Assembly (NCBI RefSeq): GCF_001649575.2
Contig: NC_051432.1
Coordinates: 21,276,579 to 21,340,578 of the forward strand
Reading direction: 5' to 3'
Source: Kryptolebias marmoratus
Taxonomy: Eukaryota; Chordata; Actinopteri; Cyprinodontiformes; Rivulidae
Length of the DNA stretch: 64,000 nt
Both the position numbers and the translations under genes were made by a program. This document shows, piece after piece, positions 34,857-45,793 of the stretch. How positions within the stretch are numbered: the stretch's first letter is position 1; every line of letters begins with the position of its first letter. The notes below the pieces were generated by a model. The model made no database searches and had not been told where the DNA came from. It saw only the letters and a list, made by a program, of their open reading frames with translations.

Positions 34857-35030
34857 TTGAGCAAGTCATTAAGTGGCAGCGGTAGATTCCTGAAAGAACG
34901 GTCCTGATTCTAGAAATGTGAACAACATAAAGGTGGCTGAGCCCTTAGGTGTCACAGCTCAGGACATCTTCCATTTGGTTGGAAAGACTGTGATAGAAGA
35001 CAGGGAGGAGAATTAGAGTGATGCGAAAGT
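34857..35030 (+). pseudogene. Orphan decayed copy of nans terminal (SAF-domain) exon
   Basis: The stretch aligns along its length with exon 6 of both nans genes. Shared blocks include 'cggtcctgatt', 'gtggctgagccc', 'aggacatcttcca' and 'ggttggaaagact'. A TGA interrupts the frame at 34919-34921, two extra bases near there shift the frame, and further stops follow, so it cannot encode the SAF domain. The match begins near the intron-exon junction position, and what precedes it looks intron-like. This argues for an exon left by DNA-level duplication, not a processed copy. It lies between the two full genes, 1.06 kb before the ATG of copy 2. It shares diagnostic bases with both copies and seems slightly closer to copy 2. 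Confidence 0.85.
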
Positions 35031-35890
35031 TGGACTCAAAGCTGCGTTGCCCACCACTGCTGCAGGAGTCAATCTAAGCAACAAAAATGAGTGTTTTGAT
35101 ACATGCTGTAAGTTTGGACGCTCCTTTTGACAAACTCTAGGCCTTTTGGTTTTGCAAACACAAGAACATCCATCAATCCATCCAGTTTGAATTTCATTTA
35201 TCTGAATTAGGGCAGCAAGTTAAGGCCAGAAACCCAGACATCCCGCTCCTTAGTAACTCTCTCTAGCTCCTAAAGTTAATTTAATACACTCTACCAAAAA
35301 CAAACAAAAAACCAAAACATTTGCCTCTTGGTTAATGGGTCAAAGTTTTCGCTGTTCACTAAAGGAGCTGAACCATTTGGCAAAGCCCTGTTTATATTGT
35401 TTAGGCCAACATGTTCAAATATTTTTAGGAGCTTGGTCTTTTTCTAGAGTCATGTTCAAACTGATGGGATTGCCAATATCAACCTGTTTATGACTCATAA
35501 AGCTTTCTTTTATGTTTCACACTCTTTGCCATGATAAGGCCAACGGCAAAACAGTCTCCACAGTTCAGAAATAACACATCCTGGATAAATGTGCTTATAA
35601 TGCTGTCAGAAAAGCTAATAAAACTTCCCCGTTTAACCGAAACAAATGTCGGTCAGTTTACTTTTGGAAGTATCTAACCATGGTCTTTAAATAATGTTTA
35701 ACAAAAATATCCAGTGAATAAAAACATCATCATCCTGTTATTGGTGGCTTAAATTGTGCTTATTTATTCATTTATTTATCCAGTTAAGATAGTCTTGCAT
35801 TTAAAGCTCAAAAGATGGTCTTACCACTAAAAAAGAAGAAGTGATTTTTTAAAATTTTTATTTTTGTCGCGCAAGAGTGTGCTTTTACTT
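35031..35890. other. Intergenic DNA before nans copy 2
   Basis: No feature beyond short T/A runs. Confidence 0.5.
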
Positions 35891-36092
35891 TGAAAACACT
35901 TCCGGCCCGCTGTACGCCACACGTCATTGAACACGCCAGCCCGGATGTGCGGAAGTTCTGCACACGTCCGTCATTCACTCCGGAACGGCGGTTAATTCTC
36001 GTAAATTAAGCCGTTCCGTCATTCGGCCGCCCGTTTGCCTTCAGCAACTATTTCCACCGGTTTCAGCGTCTGTTTCCTTTCCCGCCACCGAG
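35891..36092 (+). promoter_or_regulatory. nans copy 2 promoter: GC-rich, TATA-less, ETS-type sites
   Basis: A CpG-rich island starts near 35880. It carries ACTTCCGG (35898-35905) and GCGGAAGT (35949-35956), ETS-family sites in opposite orientations, and an ACGTCA half-site at 35921-35926. No TATA box or octamer is present. This is a housekeeping-type promoter and shares nothing obvious with the copy 1 promoter until the last bases before the ATG (GCCACCGAG in both). Confidence 0.6.
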
Positions 36093-36656
36093 ATGCCTTT
36101 AACATTCGAGCTGTGTCCCGGACGGACGATCGGAGGGGACCATCCGTGTTTCATCATAGCTGAAATTGGACAGAACCATCAGGGAGACGTCGAGATTGCC
36201 AAAAAAATGATAAAAATGGCAAAGGTAAACGAAAGTATGATTTAGCTGAAATAAACTGTCTCTGAGCAGGTGACAGCCAACACGCTCCTGGGGTCCCACT
36301 GGTGTGAAAATAAACCTAGACTGAAGCAAAAGCAATGGAAAATAAAGTATAATAATGCAATCAAGCTGTGAAACATAACTGCTTTAGTGCATTAAGTATC
36401 TGAATCATAGGTTTTGAACATTGTGGGCGTTTAAACGGGTTAGGAAGGTGCTCCTTAATTGCTGCAGCAAATCACAGCAGACATTTTCCATTTTGTTAAG
36501 GTTTCAGTGATCATGAGGCCCAGTCCAAGAGTTCCACGTCATTGGTGGAGCTCATTGACTGTCAGGTGCAAAGGCAGGACAGAAGACAAGTGAAAATCAG
36601 TCAAAGTCCAAAGAAAAACTTTGATAAGTCTCAGAAAGGCCCCAAGACTACTTAAA

Positions 36657-36691
<35 letters not shown>

Positions 36692-39671
36692 GGAAAGTCT
36701 GGTTCCTTGCAAACTAAATGTAAAGGAATTTGGTTGGTTTAAAACTTTTTGCACAGTGCGTCATCCAGCTTTTGTTTTCCTGAGTTGTGTGGGTTTTTTT
36801 TTCTCATGTCCGTCTTCACAGGATTGTGGTGCCGACTGCGCCAAATTCCAGAAAAGCGAGCTTGAGTACAAGTTCAGTAAGCGAGCCTTGGAGCGTCCGT
36901 ACGACTCCAAAAACTCCTGGGGGAAAACGTACGGCGAGCACAAGCGCCACCTGGAGTTCAGCCACGAGCAGTACAGGGAGCTGCAGAAATATGCCACGGA
37001 GGTGGGGATCTTCTTCACGGCCTCAGGGATGGACGAGGTAAGACGGACGTTTGTCCAGAGGTTCGTGGTGCTTCGAGTACCGGGAGAGGTTTAATTTCTT
37101 ACGCTTGTCTTTTAGATGGCGGTGGAGTTTCTCCATAAGCTCAATGTGCCTTTTTTCAAAGTGGGATCTGGAGACACCAACAACTTTCCCTATCTGGAGA
37201 AAACGGCCAAGAAAGGTTATTGTGAATTGCCGCGACTACACTACGCTTCAGATGGAGTCTGCTATTTTTTCTTCAGGAACCAAGAAACTGGTTTGCAGGG
37301 AATTGGGGCTTACTGTACAATAAACGTCAAAAAAAGTCTAGTTCACTTTCTAGAAATTAAAAACTTTTTGTTCTTTACACAATGTACATTATCACGTACA
37401 GGAACGCATTTGTCATTGGGTCACTTTGTCTGAAAAGCCGCTATGAAAGCTTGTTAGGACATACAGATTATAGCGTTTGGCTGTCTGTAAACAGTCCACA
37501 AAAGGTTCATAAGATTCTTTTTGTCTGGGACAGGTCGTCCCATGGTGGTGTCCAGCGGGATGCAGTCAATGGAGACGATGCGCCAAGTCTACAAGACGGT
37601 GAAGAAGCACAATGAGAACTTCGCTATCCTTCAGTGCACCAGCGCCTACCCTCTGGAGCCTGAAAATGTCAACCTCCGAGTGATCACGGTGAAAAGATAT
37701 TTCTCTTATAAGCTTAAGCTTTTATACATCGACACCAGGGCGGCTCAGAGGGCTGTGGAGAATAGGGACTCGACTGCCTCCGGAGCTGACTCTGGCAACA
37801 ATGCTTCACATTTAGTGTGCACTGAAGCTCATTTTATGGAAATGCTAAGAGAATCCTTCTTTAATCTGAGGTCATGGTTCTCAACTGGACAAAAAGGCGG
37901 AATGCTCCCTCCAGGTCGAGGCTGAGTCTCTTCTCAAGCTGATGAGGTTAAAAACCTGTGAGTCTTTGTTCATAAGTGGTAGTAAGATGGAGCGGGAGAT
38001 CGTCTGTGGGCTTGTCTGCGGTAATGAGGGTGTTGGTCCGGTCAATCACTGAATGAGGAGCTGTACCAAGAGACAAAGGTCTTGATTAACCGGTCCGTCT
38101 ACTTTCCAGCCCTCTCTTATGGTCATGAGGTGTACAAGTGGCTAAGATAGGCTTTCTCTGTACAGTGGCTGACTAAGCCTCAACATCTTTCTCATGATGC
38201 TCCTGCTGCACGCCCGATAGAACCATCTGGGCGGATGGTTCTCCAGGTTCATGAAATGCACGCAGACTGGACAGTCAGACTCCTACGAGGGTAAAAGGTC
38301 TGGTCCACTGCTTCATGATCTGCATGAAAACCACACAGCTCCTTCTGAATGTGCATTTTGGAAAAAAAACGTACTTAAATTCAGTTTGTTTACCTTATTA
38401 TGGCATGTTTATGGTTTTCTTTAAACGGTGTATTTCACAATCTTACTTTTCATCCACTTGTTGACTGCAGGAATACCAGAAGGAATTTCCAGACATTCCC
38501 ATCGGGTATTCCGGCCACGAGTCCGGAATCAATATTTCGGTGGCAGCTGTGGCTCTGGGGGCGAAGGTCATTGAGCGGCATATAACGCTGGACAAAACAT
38601 GGAAAGGCAGTGACCACGCGGCCTCACTGGAGCCCTCCGAGCTGACTGAGCTGGTCTGCTCCATTCGGCTGGTGGAGAGGGCGCTGGGAAGCAGGGTCAA
38701 GCGGATGCTGCCATGTGAGAAGCCGTGCCATGACAAGGTTAGTTCAACAATCTGCGGAAGGAGCAGCGAAAATGGTTCGTTTTTAAGTTGTGTGAATGCT
38801 GAGTCAGCATTTTCTGGTTTAGAATTTCTTCTGATGTTATTCGGACTCTACTTCCACATACTTGGTGCTATTTTAACCATAAAAATATCAAAGCGTTCAG
38901 CTCGATCGGGATATGAGTGCAATGACTTTTAATGTTTGTAACTTTTTGAATTAACTTTATTTACAAAAGGATTCCCCATAAAAGTAAACAGAGTTTTCCT
39001 CAGTTCCTTCAGAAACTTTGAAATCCACTTCAGCATACTTGCTCTATAGTTGTCGTCTTATGCTAATTTTAGCTTTTAGCTACAATTTTGCTACTTTTAG
39101 CTTTTAGCTATTGTTTTGCTAATTTTAACTTTTATCTATGGTTCTGCTAATTGCAGGTTTTATGTAGAATTTTACAAACTTTAGCTTGGTTTTGCTGTCA
39201 GCTGCTGTTTTGCTAGTTTTTGTCTTTTAGCTACTGTTTTGTGAATTTTAGCTTTCACCTACAGTTTTGCTCATTTTAACCTCTGTTCTGCTCGTTTCAC
39301 CTTTTTAACAATTCTTTCTTCAACAAATTTCAGCAAAGTCATTCAGCCCTCAGCGTTCCTGCTGCATTATCCCAGAAAATGGAATTTCTCTGCTCGTTTA
39401 TTTAGACCTGGAACGTTTTTTGATGCCCAAGCTTCACTCTCCTACTTTCCTTTGTCTCTAGTTGGGAAAGTCAGTGGTGGCCAAGGTGAAGATTCCCAAA
39501 GGAACAGTCCTGACTCTGGACATGTTGGCAGTGAAGGTAGCTGAGCCCATGGGCGTCGCAGCCCAGGACATCTTCCGGCTGGTTGGAAAGACCGTGGTGG
39601 AGGACGTGGAGGAGGACGAGAGCGTCACTCCCGAGGTGGTGGACAGCTACGGCAAAAAGGCCAAATGCTGA
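36093..39671 (+). CDS. nans: Sialic acid synthase (N-acetylneuraminate-9-phosphate synthase), copy 2
   Basis: Exons are 36093-36224, 36822-37037, 37116-37215, 37534-37688, 38471-38737 and 39462-39671. Sizes and phases are the same as in copy 1 (132, 216, 100, 155, 267 and 210 nt), giving 359 residues. It keeps the ancestral motifs that copy 1 has lost: KVGSGDTNNFPYLEKT in the barrel and AKVKIP at the start of the C-terminal SAF domain. It also has EIGQNHQGD, CAKFQKSEL, QCTSAYPL and GYSGHESG. By sequence and promoter it looks like the conserved, broadly expressed synthase that supplies Neu5Ac-9-phosphate for CMP-sialic acid. The intron 3 donor is GTTATT, much weaker than GTGAGC at the same place in copy 1. 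Exon 2 is almost identical between the copies while exons 3 and 6 differ strongly. Confidence 0.95.
36657..36691. repeat. (AT)n(AC)n microsatellite in nans copy 2 intron 1
   Basis: About 12 AT units run directly into five AC units. Copy 1 has no counterpart in its intron 1. Confidence 0.9.
37890..38340 (+). mobile_element. Degenerate LINE fragment in nans copy 2 intron 4
   Basis: Broken frames resemble the same LINE family as at 24490-25441, for example a 'TLSYGHEV'-like piece at about 38110-38135 and a 'ggagcgggagatcgtctgtg' stretch at 37991. Copy 1 intron 4 is only 164 bp and lacks it, so the insertion followed the duplication or was lost from copy 1. Confidence 0.45.
39060..39300 (+). repeat. 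Degenerate ~30-bp minisatellite in nans copy 2 intron 5
   Basis: Six or seven imperfect units follow each other, each built on 'ttttagcttttagcta' followed by a 'ttttgcta' core. They are diverged, with some units truncated. No similar array occurs in copy 1 intron 5. Confidence 0.7.
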
Positions 39672-40254
39672 GAACAAGAGAGCTTGAAAACGGTTAAAAA
39701 GGTGCTTATTTTGAGCTGTTATTTACAGGATCTCTGAAGGGATAATTAGAAAGGAGTCTGAGATCAAACATGAGTTATGAGGGTGATTTAACTTGGTGAT
39801 GGTGGGATTTTTGACATGAAGCATTAATCTGAGCTCTGAGAAAAGGTTTCCTTAGTTCTGAGTCAAACATCACATGTTTGAAAAGTGGCCTTAACATACG
39901 TTTACCTGGGAGTTTGTCTTGAACGTGATCAGAGCCAGATTTCTGAGCACTTCCTGTGCTCTTCATGAGCCTGTTCAGATTCAGAGTTTCAGAAAAAGCT
40001 TGTTCTTAAAGCTTTGTTAAGTGACACAAAACTAGACAAATTGAGCCAAATAAAACCTCATCAAATTTATAACAGCTAGTGTATTATTTTTAAACCCTTA
40101 TTTGGTACTGCCAAACACATTTCTTTTGTCTGTTACTTTAAGTTTTCTTGTTGAAGCTCTGGCACTGACAGCATTTTGTCATCAAGATGAAGAATGTTAT
40201 AGCACTTATGTGATGTTTGCTTTATTATATCTGGGCTTTGAGGTGTTCTGAGAA

Positions 40255-40272
40255 AATAAACCTCATAATAAA
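40255..40272 (+). terminator. nans: nans copy 2 poly(A) signals
   Basis: Two AATAAA motifs, 40255-40260 and 40267-40272, lie about 585 bases after the stop, followed by a T-rich stretch at 40290-40310. Homology with the copy 1 3' flank runs to about 40350. Confidence 0.6.
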
Positions 40273-40394
40273 CTTTGGGTAAATACTGACATTGTTTCCG
40301 TTGTTTCATTTAAAGTCACTCGTGTGCCTCATTAACATGAAAGTGATCATAACACGACGGTTATAGTTTCTGTAACAATCTGACTTTGATGAAA

Positions 40395-40495
40395 TGGTGA
40401 ATATGTATTGTGATGGAATTGCATTTAATAGCAAAATACAAACATATAAAGTGCCTGTTTAATTTCAGCACCCAAACAGAAGTGAAGCTTATTAG
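40395..40495. repeat. Diverged local duplicate (partner at 40979-41086)
   Basis: Both stretches run from 'ggtgaat.tgt' through 'gcattta' and 'aaagtgcctgtt' to 'aacagaagtgaagct' in the same order and orientation. They flank the inverted-repeat element at 40720-40936. Confidence 0.6.
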
Positions 40496-40719
40496 GATAA
40501 CATTTATCCAACATAAGCATCATTTTTTTAACTAAATAATTGGAATGAAATATATTTTATGATCTTTTCTGACTTTAATGTTCCATAGTCTAACCTGAGC
40601 TCTATTTAATGTTCAAAGTGTAAGCCTCACCTTTGTTTACATTTAGTATTCAGATCCTGTTAAATGTTATCGAGGATTTTTATGTTTAGAATGAAGTCAT
40701 GCATCTTGAAGTGCCAGTT

Positions 40720-40936
40720 AGGGCTGCATGATATGAGAAAAGCTTGCTTACTCCTCACTTTCTCTTCTATCATTACTATTATCTGCACTAAATGTGGAAA
40801 TCAAGGCCAGTGACGCTGTTGGATTGACCAACAATAACAATCATGCAGAACATGAATGCATGGAAATAAAATGGTCTATGATTTGTTGCAGTCTTTGGCA
40901 ATTTTGATCTTGAGATGCAATATATTGTGCAGCCCT
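40720..40936. mobile_element. MITE-like element with ~15-bp terminal inverted repeats
   Basis: The left end AGGGCTGCATGATAT (40720-40734) and the reverse complement of the right end, AGGGCTGCACAATAT (40922-40936), match at 13 of 15 bases. Ends of this type, with a GCTGCA core and an AT-rich interior, are widespread in fish non-autonomous DNA transposons. There is no coding capacity. Confidence 0.65.
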
Positions 40937-43739
40937 GGTTCCAAAAAACAAACATAAAATAATTTTAAAAAAAGAGTTGGTGAATGTGTGCTGTGGTACA
41001 AATGCATTTAAAGGCAAAATGCAAATATTTTTACCAAACCTCATTTTATAAAGTGCCTGTTAAATTCAGAAACAGAAGTGAAGCTAATTCAGTCACAACA
41101 CAACGATCTGTGGAGTAGAATAATCCTCTGTCCCTCAGCGGGGACACTCAGTGTATCAGCAGCAAAGTGACAGGCAAACAGAAGCACACAGGAAACACAC
41201 ACGTAAAAAAATGACAAACTGCAGATTGGACACAAACGCTGAGTGAACAACTATCCAGTCATGGATAAAAAGTAAATGTAGATCCTAACGTATACAAGTG
41301 CATTGAGATAAAGAAGAACTAAAGCAATTGTGTGTGTGTGGTTTTAGTATTTGTGCAGAATCGGCCATGCCCAAGAAAATGGAGGTCTGTACAAAGAACA
41401 GCAGGTTTGTTTGCTTTGTTGGGAGTGGTGTTGGTTGTTCAGTCTAACAGCTACTGGGAGGAGAGAGCTCTGATATCACTCCTTTGTGTATTTTTGGGAT
41501 GCAACATCCTGTCACTAAAGGAGCTTTCCAGTGTCATTATGTCGTCAGTAGCTTATGATACTTAAAGCCTATGAAACCAAAACTTTGTTTATGTTCATGT
41601 TTCTATAACTAAGACTGTGTTGGGATTAAAAGCAGCATCAGTCAAAGCTTTAGTCTTTCCCAGCTAAGATTTGTTATGGCTAACCACACACAGCCCATCT
41701 CCATCAGTGAATTATCAGTCTGTTACAGAATGGTTCAGTGTTAAATAGGAAATAACACACGTGTTCCTACATCTTCATGAGCCTGGGAAAGTCTCTCACT
41801 GTGCAAAGTTCAGAGCCCGACAGCTTTAACTGTCAGAGCGGAATTTATTCAAGCTTGGCAAAGGATAGGATCCGCGCCACGGAGAACGCTCATTTCTGTC
41901 TCAGCCTTGAAGATAGCACAGTCTGGTTCCCATATTAAAAAAAAGGTTTTCTCACGTTTAGATTTTGACTTGTGTTTTAAGCTTCCAGACTCAACTCTGT
42001 GGCTGTTGTCCTGACACCTGCTCTGCTCAGGGACACAGGCTGAAGTCAGGAGCTGGTTCCTGCCATTAAACTGTGGTTAGCTTTGTAAAGTCTGTGAAGT
42101 ATTATTATTTAACATTTCATTTCAGTGTTCCAGCTCTAGCATTAAGGCTGTATTTGAATGTAAGACTGTCGGCACATATCAGGACCTTTTATTTATATTT
42201 TTATATATTTTCTAATTAATCTGACACTAAAATCCATTTCCTTTACACTTGTGTCAGTTTTACTTTAGTTCAAATTGTTCAAATTAGATTTTAGAGAAAA
42301 CAACAGCCTCCTTTAAATTGGAGTTTGTGTTAAGCTTTAGATCTACAAATACAAATCAGTCTTTCTGGCATTTCATTTCTAACTTCTTGTACAAAATGTT
42401 TATTTTGCTTCCCTCCAGTGGTTGCTCTACAGAAGGCACAACCGGCAGCGCTGAATATGGCCGCTAATGCTCGGTGTCCTGAACACACACCGCAGTGACG
42501 CAGCCGTGATTATGTTTATGCTCTCTTCTTTGCAAACCACTTGTCATGTTACTTTAGTTCCCTTCAGGCCTGGTGATGGAGCAAGTGTTCAGTTCGTCTC
42601 AGCGCACATGCAGGACACAGAGGGCATTCAGATACAGGCATGAATCCAAATCCAAGCGCTTAACGAGAACAAGCTCACCACGACGGCCTGAGCAAGGGTT
42701 TAACTTGATGAGTTTAACTTGATGAGCACAAAAATCTGCATTTGAGAATTTAAACCAATGAGACATTAGATTTCTGTCTCATGTTGTTAAAATCCACTTG
42801 TGTGATTTATTTTAAAGTCAAGAAATTAATATTTATGCAACGTATTCTTCAGAGATTTTATTGATTGACATTGTATGAGCTTATCAACGCTTTTAAAACT
42901 TATCTGTGCGTTCTAGTTTCTCTTCTGAAAATACATCAACCATAATCATCACCTATCAGCTGATCCACTGAAGCACAATGACTTTTTCACTGCCACCGAA
43001 AGAGAGAAAAAGTATAAAAATGGCAGGTTTTTTAGACTCCTTGTTTGCTCTTTGACCAGAAATAATCCCTCTCTCTGATTACAAGGGTCAGAGTTTTCTC
43101 ATTAAGAACCTGGCGTTGTCTTAAATCTTTTGTTTCATGCTGTCGCAGCGTGATGTGGCAGTAAATAGATAAATAAAAACTAGCATTTTCTGAATAAATG
43201 CAAATTAACAAAGTTTTAACCAGAGATCCTCTATGATGTGACGACTCTCAGCTTGCTACCACACCAAACATTGGCTCAATATCTGCAAGTCTGACAGTTA
43301 TAGTAATTTTTGTGTTTCTCTTTGAAACAGCTGTGGCAGCCATCTTGAATCAAACTTACTCCAAAAGCTAATTACTTGTACATGTCCAACCAGTGATGAT
43401 GAGTTTCTTTAAAATCTGTTCACTGCTTCATGAGACATTTTGACAGACAGACAAACACAGAACCCACCTTCAATGGGATTTTAACAGTATATATATTTTT
43501 TTTCTTAAGGTAGGTTGGTAACATTGCATTCCAGGTTCTCTGAGAGGAGACACTACCTCGCCACTCTACATACAGAGAGATGAAGAAAGCGTTGTGACAC
43601 GACAGAGAACGGAGTTTAGTTTATTAAGTTTGTTCATTTTACAGTCTGCATGTTTTTTCATCTTCATGTTGAAGCTTTCACTGGGAACAATGAGGAAAAG
43701 CAAATGTGTTAAAAAAAATTAAATACCTTTACATCAAAA

Positions 43740-43930
43740 ACTTAATATTTTCTAATTGTTCCGCCATTTTTTTTAATGTCTGCCATAAAACAACAAATAT
43801 CCAGATCAAGTGACGCAGAGGGAGCAGATATAAAGAAGGTAAAACAGGTTCAAGGATAGACCCCCGAGGCACCCCAGAGGTCAGATCTGACAGAGAGGAG
43901 ACCCCACCTTTAGTTATGATGTAAAACATT
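43740..43930 (-). mobile_element. LINE reverse-transcriptase fragment
   Basis: The minus-strand translation contains LTSGVPRGSILEPVL then SLYLLPL, a decayed form of the RT motif 'GVPQGSxLGPxLFxLYxxPL' of fish LINEs. Only about 60 residues remain, so the fragment is truncated on both sides. Confidence 0.65.
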
Positions 43931-45793
43931 TAATTACAAAGTTCAGAAGGCAGAACTAATTAGATGTGGACATGGATCCCTGTCAAATGCAAACGATCGC
44001 ACTGTTCTGTGCTCAACGCCCAGATAGTTACTGAAGGTTCTTGGCAGGCAAAGTAATAGTAAAAGACAGGGTTGAGCTTACTGAACAGTTAGTTCTTTTG
44101 AGAGCAGATAAAGACTCATTATATTGATCTCTCCAATTACCTGAACTATTCCTTCTCGCAGAAATAAGGTCCCTCCCTTTCCCCAAATAGCTTAGCAGGT
44201 ATTTCAAGCAGGAGCTTTAGCCTGTAAGCTGCCGCTGATCCCAGCTTGAAAAAGGAACATCGTTCTCTCGGACTTTCTTCCTACCAAAGGACTCCATCAG
44301 ATCATTTAAAGAAATGTATCAGCCAGGGGGCTGAATGAATCCAATCTCATCTCATTGCTCTACTAAGGGCTCATGTGTACTTGACTGTAATTTCAGCAGT
44401 ACTTGATCTTATTTATTGCTACAAAAATGCTTTGTGAGCATAAATGAAAACAATGATCAAATATCTAATGGGGTTTCTTCTACATCTCAGTCTTTTAAGA
44501 TCTGCCTGAGATGCTTTCAGTCATAACCAGAATGAGGTTTAGGTTAACTTGGTTGATTGTGTAACTAGTTTAGCCCTTTTAAGACATTACTTGGAGCTTA
44601 ATATAGCAGATTACAACCCTGATTCATGACTCAACCCTCTCTGTCCACAACCAACCCAGTGTCTCCTCGGGACATGCCTTTGCTTCAGTGTTTTACAGTG
44701 AAGGAAAAATAAAGAAAACATCTGATGTGAATGATCTCAGTGCTAATCAAATCCAAAAACTTATCTGTCTTCTAAAAGTAATCTGTGGTTAGAAAGTTAC
44801 ATCACACATTTATAAAATAATCAAGATTTTAGAGTTTTTAGGTTGGATACGAAACAACAAGAGCAGGAAAAAAAACACATTTGATTTTACTTTTGATGCC
44901 ACTGATGTTTGGATCAGAGCAGTGAGAATTTAAAAATTAAAAGCAAGTCTAGTTAGGTTTACTTCCAGCAATGTTTGTGGGCTGTTAGTATGTAGTAGTA
45001 GCAGTAGTAGTAACAAACCTAAACAGCAAAAAAAAAACAATTTAAAAAGAAGGAGGACACATCATTTCTGCTCACATTTTTACTTCTTGAGGTCACAAAA
45101 TCAGCTTGAAAAAATAAAAAGTCTTCACAACATCTGCAGACTTCACACTTCTGAGACAGTCACTGATTATAAAACAAAATAAGACAATAAAAAATCCAGA
45201 AAGAAAAGATTACATCAAAAGATGCACACACACAAAAAACAACAACAAAAAACTGATAAAACATTTCTGCATTCTTGAAGATTTTGTAAGAACCTTTGAG
45301 CCTGCATGAGAGACGTTTGTTGCATTTATTATTTCCAGTCAGGAATCAGTCATCCTGCAAAGATTCAGATGATTATTAATGGTAAAAAAGCTTTCCAGCT
45401 TCTTAATGATATGAATTAAGACTTGTCCTCAGTTTTCTTGCATGTGCAGCATTTATGAATTAAATATGAACAAATCAATGTGAACTTAATGTTCTAAAAA
45501 TAATTTTATAGTATTATTAGCATTTGTTTCGGCTAAATATACCAGGAGGGTATTTTTTTTTTGTCCATTAGGCCTACTTTGGTGTAGTTGTGAGTTTGAA
45601 GCTCTGCTCGACACGTGTCTGTATCGCTTGCAGAGAGCAGGTGCTGCACCCAGAGCTAATTATAGATGAGTGGGAAATAAAGACAGACGGCAGGATGATC
45701 TCACCTCCAGCAGCTTCTTATTTATAACTAAAACATGTAGCGCAAACAGTCACCAGCTTCGGTGGCGGTATGCAGAACGGAGAGCAATCGTGT

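Noticed and set aside
34857..35030. The orphan nans exon as a processed retrocopy
   Set aside because: Only the last exon is present, with intron-like sequence in front and no poly(A) tract or target duplication seen, so a DNA-level origin is more likely.
19096..39671. Calling the two genes nansa and nansb
   Set aside because: Those names usually denote whole-genome-duplication paralogues on different chromosomes. Here the copies are tandem, so I use nans for both.
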